A DNA stretch of 64,000 nucleotides from Streptomyces avidinii (GTDB lineage Bacteria; Actinomycetota; Actinomycetes; Streptomycetales; Streptomycetaceae), in contig NZ_BMVL01000013.1 in NCBI RefSeq assembly GCF_014650695.1, forward strand, positions 34,720 to 98,719, read 5' to 3'. The notes under the pieces were generated by a model. That model saw only the letters and a program-made list of their open reading frames with translations. It was not told the DNA's origin and ran no database searches. Position 1 is the stretch's first letter. Each line of letters starts with the position of its first letter. Both the position numbers and the translations under genes were made by a program. Below, piece by piece: positions 27,101-34,083 of the stretch.

Positions 27101-27178
27101 CATCTCACCGGCCGGAAGCTCGGGGAGATAGGTGCGCAGAACTTCCGTCACCGCACTCGCTGTTATTGCACTCGTCAT
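24149..27178 (-). CDS. lanM: class II lanthipeptide synthetase LanM (1009 aa), paired with the alpha-like precursor
   Basis: ATG at 27178 (MTSAITASAVTEVLR); the longer frame to 27283 would overlap lanA2 and is unlikely. The DUF4135 dehydratase domain shows ILYKPHP (Lys about 235), TDIHYEN (about 308) and DTETLLTP. The LanC-like cyclase shows YGWCHGAPG (about 881) and TYCHGD (about 927), which are the zinc ligands and general base. It follows lanA2 after 62 nt that include a hairpin. It is only distantly similar to LanM1, as expected when each synthetase serves one precursor of a two-peptide lantibiotic. The end (VLNLG) lies 135 nt before the lanA1 start. Confidence 0.93.
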   Translation of the reverse strand: MTSAITASAVTEVLRTYLPELPAGEMWDRLHRKLLSEAASAEGGGVEGVHAAPPDAYDAALDIEGRFHDYVAHHVRSWTDRLDRAVAASPVVSPQNSLVRDFLTGQTGATAALMLRTLLDELNRRRAAGLLVGDTPEARYRDFRVWTNSDAGHAELLRRNAGLFRAARARVHAAESYLLHLVGEVEAHRDRLAAEIPGLANRPLISAIHMGEGDTHNGGKSAARIVFADNSRILYKPHPIGAEIGYHAFVRWVNERLGTGLRTITAVSTGEGGFVEYVRTEEFSGDAKEYFAHIGRLAGILYLLKATDIHYENVVTCVDGPVVVDTETLLTPRLSRTVTESESSAAHQAATFISESVAGIGILPMVVKSSDSDRGMDIGAIGYDPGQKIPYRTFAVHNSGRDDMFVELAEAETVAVNANLSVFGAAGLAVSVQREIIKTEFRRILEYARTHPGEVLGAIESHLGDAHFRYVNIPTVFYSQLLRMVTHPTALRDPVVRSALLHRVVLRTGDAHELVDDEARQLAAWDVPYFEYTARSTTLFSRSDSQVGSIAVCADAFDEPPMDAVRARITGLGPEVIDRELHMVDLAFVNKLPEEGETTGFTPVRTVGSPHVDVSRQRMLDEALRIGDEFVATMVASRHEGFPATWIAPQVMTAEQSQWSPGTLGYDLYGGSPGLALVLAGLARETGDSGYAEAALRVLDPLEDQLRRGALEGPKISVGGMTGLAGTVYAISTVRRLLGTGGAMTAGELAGELARRAAPDVGCDFVSGMAGTLAVCLVLHRSAQDDGDRQLVEAAARSIAGTEAAILNGLRSQYGRVTPYTGYAHGAMGIAPVLLEYGTLLGDPEARDLGLGILSDVLDAYDVRDGDWPRGWGGTDRSYGWCHGAPGMLLGALAAVRHAPDAVPRARMERLAELTLQRGFGNNPTYCHGDLASAEIVAMAEREQPGLFGGCLDEDLYPRLFTDVVERYPERADTKYAYSSSLLVGRAGFAWSILRHIAPDSYPCVLNLG

Positions 27179-27204
27179 GGTAATTCCGGTTCCACGGAGA
27201 ACCA

Positions 27205-27232
27205 GGTGCCGGACTTCACAGGGCCCGGCACC
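27205..27232 (-). terminator. hairpin between lanA2 and lanM2 (attenuator)
   Basis: An 8-bp stem (GGTGCCGG at 27205-27212 with CCGGCACC at 27225-27232) and 12-nt loop lie just after the alpha precursor stop at 27241 and before lanM2 at 27178. The placement matches the stronger palindrome after lanA1, which suggests the same attenuation logic for both precursor/enzyme pairs. Confidence 0.45.
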
Positions 27233-27240
27233 CAGGTCGA

Positions 27241-27414
27241 TCAGCGCTGGCAGTTCTTCTGGCACTCGACTGTGACGGTGCACAGGTGGCCGTTGTTACC
27301 CAGCGCCCAGCTGGCCACGGTGTAGGTGACCGTCTCGAAGATGGTGCCCGCACTCAGACCGTCGAGGTTCTGCTCGTTGATTTCTTCAAGAATATCGACA
27401 TTGCGGTTATGCAT
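27241..27414 (-). CDS. lanA: class II lanthipeptide precursor, alpha-peptide-like with lipid II-binding motif (57 aa)
   Basis: ATG at 27414 follows AAGAGGTCAAGTCTC. The leader (ILEEINEQNLDGLSAG) ends in an AG-type C39 site near residue 23, leaving a core of about 34 aa (TIFETVTYTVASWALGNNGH onward). The C-terminal part matches lacticin 3147 A1 and plantaricin W alpha: GNNG, then CTVTVEC, then a final Cys. Ser35 to Cys45 spans 11 residues as in A1 ring B; Thr46-Cys51 and Thr48-Cys55 give the overlapping rings around Glu50, the mersacidin-type CTxTxEC motif that binds lipid II. It has three Cys; the N-terminal Cys of many alpha peptides is absent. It should act with the beta-like peptide at 23810. 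Confidence 0.9.
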   Translation of the reverse strand: MHNRNVDILEEINEQNLDGLSAGTIFETVTYTVASWALGNNGHLCTVTVECQKNCQR

Positions 27415-27460
27415 GAGACTTGACCTCTTCTTTGACTCCCGAGGACGTTTTCCCCCGGCC

Positions 27461-27502
27461 GCCACTAGTGTCGATCAGGGTCAACTAGCGCCACTATTGT
27501 CG
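27461..27502. repeat. 13-bp direct repeat upstream of lanA2
   Basis: GCCACTAGTGTCG at 27461-27473 and GCCACTATTGTCG at 27490-27502 differ by one base and start 29 nt apart, about three helical turns. They lie just upstream of lanA2, and the second copy overlaps the 3' end of the LuxR-type gene. This is a plausible binding site for that regulator, but no consensus is known to me. Confidence 0.4.
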
Positions 27503-27783
27503 TCAGCGACAGTCTTCGCCAACGCAGCACGACAGCCGAAGTTGTGCGAATGAGAGGCAAGGCAGAGCTGAAGCCGCGAATCAAGCTCGAGCTTCTCGGA
27601 TATGTTGCTGATATGGGCCCGCACTGTCCGCTCGCTCACGTAGAGCGAGTCGGCCAACGCCTGGTTGGAAACTCCCTGCGAGAGCAGAGCGAACACTTCA
27701 CGCTCTCGGGAGGTGAGGCGGTCGACGCGCGGCAGAGCTGCCACCCACACCTCAGTCGACTTTACTGCGATCAAACGATCCAT
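27481..27783 (-). CDS. LuxR-type HTH regulator, DNA-binding domain only (100 aa)
   Basis: ATG at 27783. After about 20 residues comes a complete GerE/LuxR HTH: LTSREREVFALLSQGVSNQ, then LADSLYVSERTVRAHISNI. There is no receiver, sensor or NB-ARC domain, so it is a single-domain regulator controlled by its own level or a partner. It lies 66 nt upstream of lanA2 in the same direction and is the only regulator in the lanthipeptide cluster, so it is the best candidate for its pathway-specific control. Confidence 0.82.
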   Translation of the reverse strand: MDRLIAVKSTEVWVAALPRVDRLTSREREVFALLSQGVSNQALADSLYVSERTVRAHISNISEKLELDSRLQLCLASHSHNFGCRAALAKTVADDNSGAS

Positions 27784-28769
27784 CTGATGCTTCCACTCGC
27801 AACTGTCCTCGCGAGCCGTGGCCGACGCCGACAGGCTCGCACGCCGATGACTTCAGGCTTCAGGTAACAGAAGGCGAGTCAGATACTGCTTCAGTCGATG
27901 CCACCCGAGCAGCGGTGTTGTGCGCGTCGCGCGTGAAATACATGAATTTCCCCCAGAGTTGCAAGCTGGTGGTCAGCCAGCAGCGTCACGCTACCAAACA
28001 GGAGAGCGGCCGCGATTAAACCGCCCTTGTGATCTACACCGCAGAATGAACGAACGCGTTGATCTAATGGTCCGTCAACAACGGTACACACAGGCCATGT
28101 TCGGTGCATCAGGCGACGCCGGGACTACTCCCTCGGACAAGCGGTCCAGCGCAACTCGATTGATCCGGGGAGATGTTGTCGGCCTCTTTTTGGCTGAAAA
28201 ATTCCCTGAGGCCTGTGAGGTCGTCCTCGAGAGGGAGCGGGACCCAAGGGGCCTGTCGGCAGACCGGTGAGCCGCAACCTGCGGGGTGCGCGAATGCGGT
28301 GACCGGCGCCGGCACAGCGCGGGGTAACGCGGGGTGCACAACCGTCGGGGCGTCCGCCGGACCGATCCGTTCGATCAGAGGGTCGGACACGAGTAGGAAG
28401 TAGCGAGGGGCCGACTCCAAGACGCCGTCGGACCCTCTGGGCATCTGCCACGCTGAGCCCGGAAGCGCTTCAACGCCGCCCGCCACGACGGCCGATGACC
28501 GATGGCCCAACCCGTCCCAGGGGGACCGCATGACCAAAACGTGACCAACAGTGCCCAGTAACAGACAGAAACACCTGGAAGAGGGCTGACACGGAGGGAA
28601 GTTCAGAACCTACGCCACGCCGATAGAACTGCAGGTCAGGGGTGGCACGGGCCGGTTCCATCGAGGGGGCTGCCGTTCACTCATGAGCCTCGAGAAGCGC
28701 AGCGAGGCGGTCCACTACCGGCACAGCCGCTCCTGCCTGGCATGGCCCGGTCCTCCCTCCCTGTTCACC
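27784..28769. other. gene-poor stretch between lanthipeptide cluster and pseudogene
   Basis: No convincing gene is seen here. Open frames on the minus strand (27891-28109, 28109-28537) have unbalanced composition and no family I recognise; the longer contains SAPRYFLLVSDPLIERIG and LTGLREFFSQKEADN, which could be a remnant of a lost gene. Base composition is more mixed than in flanking coding DNA. The promoter of the LuxR gene must lie in the first ~150 nt. Confidence 0.5.
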
Positions 28770-29650
28770 ACACAGGAGCTACGAGCGAAGATGATCCGGA
28801 GGAAGCGCTGCGAGCTGCGCGGACCTGACCCGTGTAGGCCCACTGCCCACATCAGCCACGAGTCCGACGAGCACCTCGCCCGCAAGGAATGCGTCGCGAA
28901 GGACTCCGAAGATCACGGCTTCCACGCCGGCATCGAGTCGCACACCGCAGACGGGCACGCGCGCCTCGATGTACGCATCAACGGCGCCAACGGCATCGTC
29001 CTTGGCTACGATCCTCAGCTGAGCGCCCAGACAGCCCGCGGAATGCGTGCACGGGAGGGGTTCCGGCGCCCGTGGCGGTGTTCAGTCGGTCTGGGACTTC
29101 GCCGACCCCGACCACGCAGGCATCGGCACCGTCCCATACGCCCGCACGCCCAACCTGCCGACCTCCGTCATCCGCGTGCAGAAGAACCACATCGCGCTCC
29201 AGGACGGCAACTTCGTCCTGGAGGAGGGCCAGTGCAGCCAGAACGGCGCGCTCACCCGGTGCCCGGAGAAGCCCTACGACCCGGAGAACCCCACCGACGC
29301 CGGGTACTGCGGGGGCTGGCACCGCGTCCTCGTGCCCGCCCACCAGTCGAGCACCTTCACGGGGGAAGGCGGTTTGACCCCTTACCCGGTTCATCCTGGA
29401 AGCTGCGGCCGGTGAGCGGATCCCGTTCCAGCGGGGCGGCCACCACGGTTGGCTCCCCGCACAGCAGTGGCAGCAATACCTCGAGACGAACGGGCCCGCC
29501 CTGGACCACAAGGAGCGCCAGCCACTCGTACGACAGGGGGACCGGCGCGACAGGTGCACCGAGGACCGTCCGGCTTCGGAGGTGCGGGCTGAACCACCGA
29601 AGCAGAGACGTGGCGGACGCGCGATCGTCCTTGAGTCCCGACCCCGGGAA
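28770..29650 (+). pseudogene. decayed CoiA-like (competence protein CoiA family) gene, at least two frameshifts
   Basis: Family-like sequence continues through three frames. Segment 1 (to about 29040) reads SDEHLARKECVAKDSEDHGF and then DVRINGANGIVLGYDPQLSA. Segment 2, one frame over (about 29080-29370), reads SVWDFADPDHAGIGTVPYAR and later NPTDAGYCGGWHRVLVP. Segment 3, another frame (about 29380-29650), reads RFILEAAAGERIPFQ and HHGWLPAQQWQQYL. This is the order I know from Streptomyces CoiA-like proteins, which carry a nuclease-like fold, a variable middle and a C-terminal Cys/Trp-rich GGWH region. A single 460-aa frame (28683-30065) crosses the region but does not follow the family. No intact start is obvious. 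It marks old, degrading accessory DNA. Confidence 0.55.
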
Positions 29651-29949
29651 GCCGAGGCCGCCAGGGTTCCGGTCGATGCCTCGGGTCAAGCAATCCCGCT
29701 CGGCCGCTACGGCCGCGGTCAGCCCGCAAGCCTTCCAGGACCCGAAGGGCTGCCCGAGCACTTCTCGTGCCGCAGGAATCATGCGGCGTGATCTATCGGC
29801 CACCGCTGACTGCCCCTCGCTGCGTCACCTGGCGCGAGAGCCCCCTACCCCGGTTCGGGTGGAGGATGTCGTATTTCCGCCCGAGATATCGGTCCTCGGT
29901 GCCACAGTGGGCGCAGCACACCCAGCACCCTTTTCCCGAGGAGCAGACC

Positions 29950-30114
29950 GTGGCCCAGAGCACCACCTTCCGCACCAGCACCAAGCAGGACACCCTCACC
30001 AACCACGTTGTGGAGTTCCTCAGCCGGGCCTCCCGCGCACTCCGGAACTTGGCCGACTCGGCTGACCACGCGGCGAAGATGGTGCGAAAAGCGGACTCGG
30101 CACGGCGAAGCTGA
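29950..30114 (+). CDS. possible small protein (54 aa)
   Basis: GTG at 29950 follows GAGGAG at a good distance. The 54 residues (VAQSTTFRTSTKQDTLTNHV, then a basic amphipathic helix to the end) are helical and hydrophilic. No family is recognised. The clear ribosome-binding site and balanced composition argue for a gene; the decayed surroundings argue against it. Confidence 0.35.
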   Translation: MAQSTTFRTSTKQDTLTNHVVEFLSRASRALRNLADSADHAAKMVRKADSARRS

Positions 30115-30270
30115 ACCGTCACACCCGGGTAGGCCAGCGGACGTGCTCTCCGCGCGAGCGGAGGTGAGCCGCCCCGCGGAGGAACAAGGCCGGCCGGCCT
30201 CCAGCGCACAGCCCTGGCCCCGCCCTACGGGGCCTGGCTCGCCCAACAGGTCGCCTGACTCCCCATCAGA

Positions 30271-30311
30271 ACGAGCGTCATTTGAGCGTCACGAGCGTCA
30301 TTTCAGCGTCA
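30271..30311. repeat. four AGCGTCA heptamers in two 20-bp tandem direct repeats
   Basis: Two adjacent 20-bp units (30271-30290 and 30291-30310) differ by one base. Each holds two AGCGTCA heptamers, starting at 30274, 30285, 30294 and 30305, so spacing is 11, 9 and 11 nt. Such helically phased repeats look like a regulator-binding site. The nearest genes are the small ORF ending at 30114 and the 3' end of the RNA methyltransferase at 30367. Confidence 0.6.
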
Positions 30312-30366
30312 AGATATCGCCCGTAACGCCCACAATGCACATAACGCACACCGGGAAACCTGCAGG

Positions 30367-31704
30367 TCAGGCGGCCTTCGCGATGGGTTCAAGGATCGCG
30401 ACGCACTCCACGTGGTGCGTCATCGGGAAGAGGTCGAAGACGCGCAGGGTGCGGACCTTGTAGCCGTTCTCCTTGAAGTAGCCGAGGTCCCGGGCCAGGG
30501 CCGCCGGGTCGCATGCCACGTACGCGATGCGGCGCGCCGAGAGGCCCGTGATGTGGCGGACCGTCTGCTTGCCCGCGCCCGCGCGCGGGGGGTCCAGGAC
30601 GACCAGGTCGCACTCCGTGATCCCCGTCTTCGGGAGGATCTGCTCGACCTTGCCCTGCTCGATGCGGACCCGCGGGAAGTCCGCCAGGTTGTGGCGGGCG
30701 TCCTCCACCGCGCGCTTCGTCGACTCGATGCCGAGGACGGCCCCGGTCTCGCCCAGGCGTTCCGCGAGGGCGCCCGCGAAGATGCCGACGCCGCAGTAGA
30801 GGTCGAGGGCCATCTCGCCCTTGCGCGGCATCAGGCCCTGCATGACGGCCTTGATCAGGGTGTCCGCGGCCTGCGGGTGGACCTGCCAGAAGCCGCCCAT
30901 GCCCACGCGGTACGTACGGCCGTCCGCGCGCTCCCGTACGAAGGGGCGGCCGTGGACGCGGTGGACGCCGCCGTCCTTCTCCTCCACGCGCAGCACGGAG
31001 ACCGGCTTGTCCAGCTCCACGAGGGGGAGGCGGCCGCCGGGGCGGGGGGTGAGGACGACCTGGCGGTCCTGGGAGCCGGTCGCGGCGATCGCCTCGACGG
31101 TGGCCATCTGGGGCCAGTCCTGCTTCTCGATGCCCAGCTCGCTGACGCCCGGCGCCGCGATCATGCAGTGCTCGATGGCCTCGATCTCGTGCGAGCGGTG
31201 GCGGCGCAGGCCGACCGTGCCGTCCTCGTCGATGGCGAACTGCACGCGGGTCCGCCACTGCGGCACCTGCCCGGCCGGCAGCTTGTCGCCCTCGGCGGGC
31301 ATCACGGTGCCGTCCCAGCCGGCTTCCTCCGGGGTGAGGCCGGCGAGCCGCTTCAGCTGCTCGGTGACGACCTCGCCCTTGAGCCGGCGCTGGGCGCCGG
31401 GCTTCGCGTGCTGCCAGTCGCAGCCGCCGCACTTGCCGGGGCCGGCGTACGGGCAGGGGGCCTCCACGCGGTCCTTGGAGGCGTCGAGCACGGTGATCGC
31501 GTCGGCGCGCAGGTAGCGGGAGTCGACGTCGCCCTCGGTGACCTTGGCGACGACCTTCTCACCGGGCAGGGTGTGGCGGACGAACAGGACGCGGCCGTCC
31601 TCGGTCCTGGCGATGCAGTGACCACCGTGCGCGACGGGGCCGACCTCGACCTCGTACTCCTCCCCGACCAGTGACTGCTTCTCGTTCTGCTCGACGCTCG
31701 TCAT
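30367..31704 (-). CDS. class I SAM-dependent RNA uracil-5 methyltransferase, TrmA/RlmD family with TRAM domain (445 aa)
   Basis: ATG at 31704. The N-terminal TRAM domain (EYEVEVGPVAHGGHCIAR) binds RNA. The Cys motif CPYAGPGKCGGCDWQH resembles the Fe-S-cluster motif of RumA/RlmD. The Rossmann core has motif I LDLYCGVGIFAGAL, catalytic DPPRAGAG and VACDPAALARDL with the nucleophilic Cys. It methylates uracil C5 in rRNA or tRNA using S-adenosylmethionine; the exact target in actinobacteria is uncertain. Conserved in Streptomyces. It lies 95 nt from the neighbouring permease gene, separated by a terminator. Confidence 0.9.
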   Translation of the reverse strand: MTSVEQNEKQSLVGEEYEVEVGPVAHGGHCIARTEDGRVLFVRHTLPGEKVVAKVTEGDVDSRYLRADAITVLDASKDRVEAPCPYAGPGKCGGCDWQHAKPGAQRRLKGEVVTEQLKRLAGLTPEEAGWDGTVMPAEGDKLPAGQVPQWRTRVQFAIDEDGTVGLRRHRSHEIEAIEHCMIAAPGVSELGIEKQDWPQMATVEAIAATGSQDRQVVLTPRPGGRLPLVELDKPVSVLRVEEKDGGVHRVHGRPFVRERADGRTYRVGMGGFWQVHPQAADTLIKAVMQGLMPRKGEMALDLYCGVGIFAGALAERLGETGAVLGIESTKRAVEDARHNLADFPRVRIEQGKVEQILPKTGITECDLVVLDPPRAGAGKQTVRHITGLSARRIAYVACDPAALARDLGYFKENGYKVRTLRVFDLFPMTHHVECVAILEPIAKAA

Positions 31705-31738
31705 GGTGGGGAGACTCCAAAAAACTGAACCAACGGAA

Positions 31739-31788
31739 AACGGCCGGACGACCGACCCACCAGTTTACGTGGATCTCGTCCGGCCGTT
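31739..31788 (-). terminator. intrinsic terminator after the KimA-like permease gene
   Basis: A 13-bp stem pairs 31739-31751 with 31776-31788 around a 24-nt loop. On the minus strand it is followed by TTTTCC and a second T-run further on, as in a classical intrinsic terminator. It ends the permease transcript before the RNA methyltransferase gene. Confidence 0.7.
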
Positions 31789-31799
31789 CACCAACCGGC

Positions 31800-33863
31800 T
31801 CAGCCCTTCGGGGTGGGCTCCTTCGGCGGCCGCGGCGGCCGAGGCGTGTCGACCGGGCCCCGGCGCACCGCACCCGGGGCGTTCCAGTCCTGGCGCTTCT
31901 TCGCCCGCCGCTTGGCGAGCTCCGAGGACTCCAGCTGGTAGGGCACCGAGGTGACCATGACACCGGGCGTGAAGAGCAGCCGGCCCTTGAGGCGCAGCGC
32001 GCTCTGGTTGTGCAGGAGGTGTTCGTACCAGCGGCCGACGACGTACTCGGGGATGTAGACGCTGACCGCGTCGCGCGGGTTCTCGCTGCGCAGCCCCTTG
32101 ACGTACTCGACCACCGGGCGGGTGATCTCCCGGTACGGCGAGTCGAGGATCTTGAGCGGGACGTTGATCCCGCGCCGGTCCCACTCCTCGCGCAGCGCCT
32201 TGGTCTCGGCCGGGTCCACGCTGATGCTGAGCGCCTCCAGGGTGTCCGAGCGGGTCAGCTTGGCGAACGCCAGGGCGCGCAGCGTGGGCTTGTGGACCTT
32301 GGAGACCAGGACGATCGAGTGGACCCGGGAGGGCCGCACGCTGTCGTCGCTGGGGCCCTCGGCGGCGGCGATCTCCGCGGAGACGCGGTCGTAGTGCTTG
32401 CGGATCGCGCTCATCGTGCCGTAGAAGATCAGCATGCCGAGCAGGGCCACCCATGCACCGTGGGTGAACTTCGTGGCGAGGACGATGACCAGCACCATGC
32501 CGGTGAAGAAGGCGCCGAAGGCGTTGATCGCCCGGGAGCGGTGCATCCGGCGGCGGGCGGCGACCTCGCGCTCCGTCTTCAGGTGGCGGTTCCAGTGCCG
32601 GACCATGCCGATCTGGCTCAGCGTGAAGGAGACGAACACGCCGACGATGTAGAGCTGGATCAGCTTGGTCGAGTCCGCGTCGTAGACCCAGACGAGCAGG
32701 ATGGCCGCGCCGGCGAGGAGCACGATGCCGTTGGAGAAGGCGAGCCGGTCGCCCCGGGTGTGCAGCTGGCGCGGAAGGTAGCGGTCCTGCGCGAGGATCG
32801 AGCCGAGCAGCGGGAAGCCGTTGTAGGCGGTGTTCGCCGCCAGGAAGAGCACCAGTGCGGTGGCCGCGGCCAGCAGGATGAAGAGGAAGCTGCCGTCGCC
32901 GAAGACGGCCTCGGCCACCTGCGAGATCACCGGGTTCTGGATGTACTCGGGGCCGACCGGGACGCCGTTCGCCAGCAGGTCCTCGGCGGGGTTCTCGGCC
33001 ATCCTCACGTCGCTGGCCATGGCCAGGCCGATGATCCCGCAGAACATGGTGACCGCCAGGCCGCCCATGTAGGCGAGGGTGGACGCCGCGTTCTTGCTCT
33101 TCGGCTTGCGGAAGGCGGGTACGCCGTTGCTGATGGCCTCGACACCGGTCAGGGCCGCACAGCCGGAGGAGAAGGCCCTCAGCAGCAGGAAGACCATCGC
33201 GAAGCCGGCCAGCCCCTGTTGCTCGGGTTTGATCTCGAGGTCGGCGGTCGGCGCCGTCAGGGTCTCGCCGAGGACGATGCCCTTCCAGGCACCCCAGCCG
33301 ATCATGACGAATACGGCGGCGACGAAGACATAGGTCGGGATCGCGAAGAGCTTGCCGGATTCCTTCACACCGCGCAGGTTCATCAGCGTGAGCAGAAGGA
33401 TCATGACGGTCGCCGAGAGCACCTTGTGCTCGATGACGAAATGCACGGCGGAGCCGAGGTTCTCGACTCCGGAGGAGATCGACACGGCAACGGTCAGGAC
33501 GTAGTCGACGAGCAGGGCGCTCGCCACGGTCAGGCCGGCCTTGGGTCCGAGATTCGTGTTGGCGACCTCGTAGTCGCCGCCACCGCTCGGGTAGGCGTGG
33601 ACGTTCTGACGGTAGGACGCCACGACGGTGAACATCAGCACGACGACCGCGAGTGCGATCCAGGGGCTGTACTGGTACGCCGACACGCCCGCGATCGACA
33701 GGACCAGCAGGACTTCGCCAGGGGCATATGCCACGGACGACAGCGGGTCGGAGGCGAAGACGGGAAGGGCGATCCGCTTGGGAAGGAGTGTTTCTCCGAG
33801 GCGGTCGCTGCGTAGCGCCCGGCCGATCAGGATCCGTTTGGGCACGTCGGTCAGTTTGGACAC
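31800..33863 (-). CDS. APC-superfamily permease, KimA-like potassium transporter candidate (687 aa)
   Basis: GTG at 33863. After a short N-terminus (RILIGRALRSDRLGETLLPK) come 12 hydrophobic segments starting ALPVFASDPLSSVAYAPGEV, then a cytoplasmic C-terminal domain of about 200 residues. The N-terminal phrase and SDPLSSVAY match the KimA/YdaO family, high-affinity potassium importers of the APC fold, although databases often call these amino-acid permeases. It is divergent from two TrkA-type potassium regulators and near kdpDE, which supports potassium. No c-di-AMP riboswitch is recognised in the 220-nt upstream region. The C-terminal part lacks a sequence signature I can name. Confidence 0.82.
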   Translation of the reverse strand: MSKLTDVPKRILIGRALRSDRLGETLLPKRIALPVFASDPLSSVAYAPGEVLLVLSIAGVSAYQYSPWIALAVVVLMFTVVASYRQNVHAYPSGGGDYEVANTNLGPKAGLTVASALLVDYVLTVAVSISSGVENLGSAVHFVIEHKVLSATVMILLLTLMNLRGVKESGKLFAIPTYVFVAAVFVMIGWGAWKGIVLGETLTAPTADLEIKPEQQGLAGFAMVFLLLRAFSSGCAALTGVEAISNGVPAFRKPKSKNAASTLAYMGGLAVTMFCGIIGLAMASDVRMAENPAEDLLANGVPVGPEYIQNPVISQVAEAVFGDGSFLFILLAAATALVLFLAANTAYNGFPLLGSILAQDRYLPRQLHTRGDRLAFSNGIVLLAGAAILLVWVYDADSTKLIQLYIVGVFVSFTLSQIGMVRHWNRHLKTEREVAARRRMHRSRAINAFGAFFTGMVLVIVLATKFTHGAWVALLGMLIFYGTMSAIRKHYDRVSAEIAAAEGPSDDSVRPSRVHSIVLVSKVHKPTLRALAFAKLTRSDTLEALSISVDPAETKALREEWDRRGINVPLKILDSPYREITRPVVEYVKGLRSENPRDAVSVYIPEYVVGRWYEHLLHNQSALRLKGRLLFTPGVMVTSVPYQLESSELAKRRAKKRQDWNAPGAVRRGPVDTPRPPRPPKEPTPKG

Positions 33864-34083
33864 GCAGAGGATCGTAAGCGTTCGAAATCAGACTGACGAA
33901 CCCCCCACCCCCTGATACCGCAATCCCGCCGCAATTCCTCCCCGGCGGCACCACGACTGCGGCGCAAGAGGCCCCACCGGTGACCGCCCGTGTGTAGCTT
34001 GGGCCATGGTCTGAGACCCTGTTAAACCAGAGCATGCAATGAGGCTGGGAACCAGCGAGTCGCTGACAGCCGGAAGGACGGCC

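Noticed and set aside
28683..30065. Single 460-aa plus-strand gene
   Set aside because: Only its first third follows the CoiA-like family. The rest becomes Pro/Arg-rich while the family sequence continues in other frames.
33864..34083. c-di-AMP (ydaO) riboswitch before the KimA-like gene
   Set aside because: The 220-nt divergent spacer lacks the long conserved structure expected of that riboswitch.
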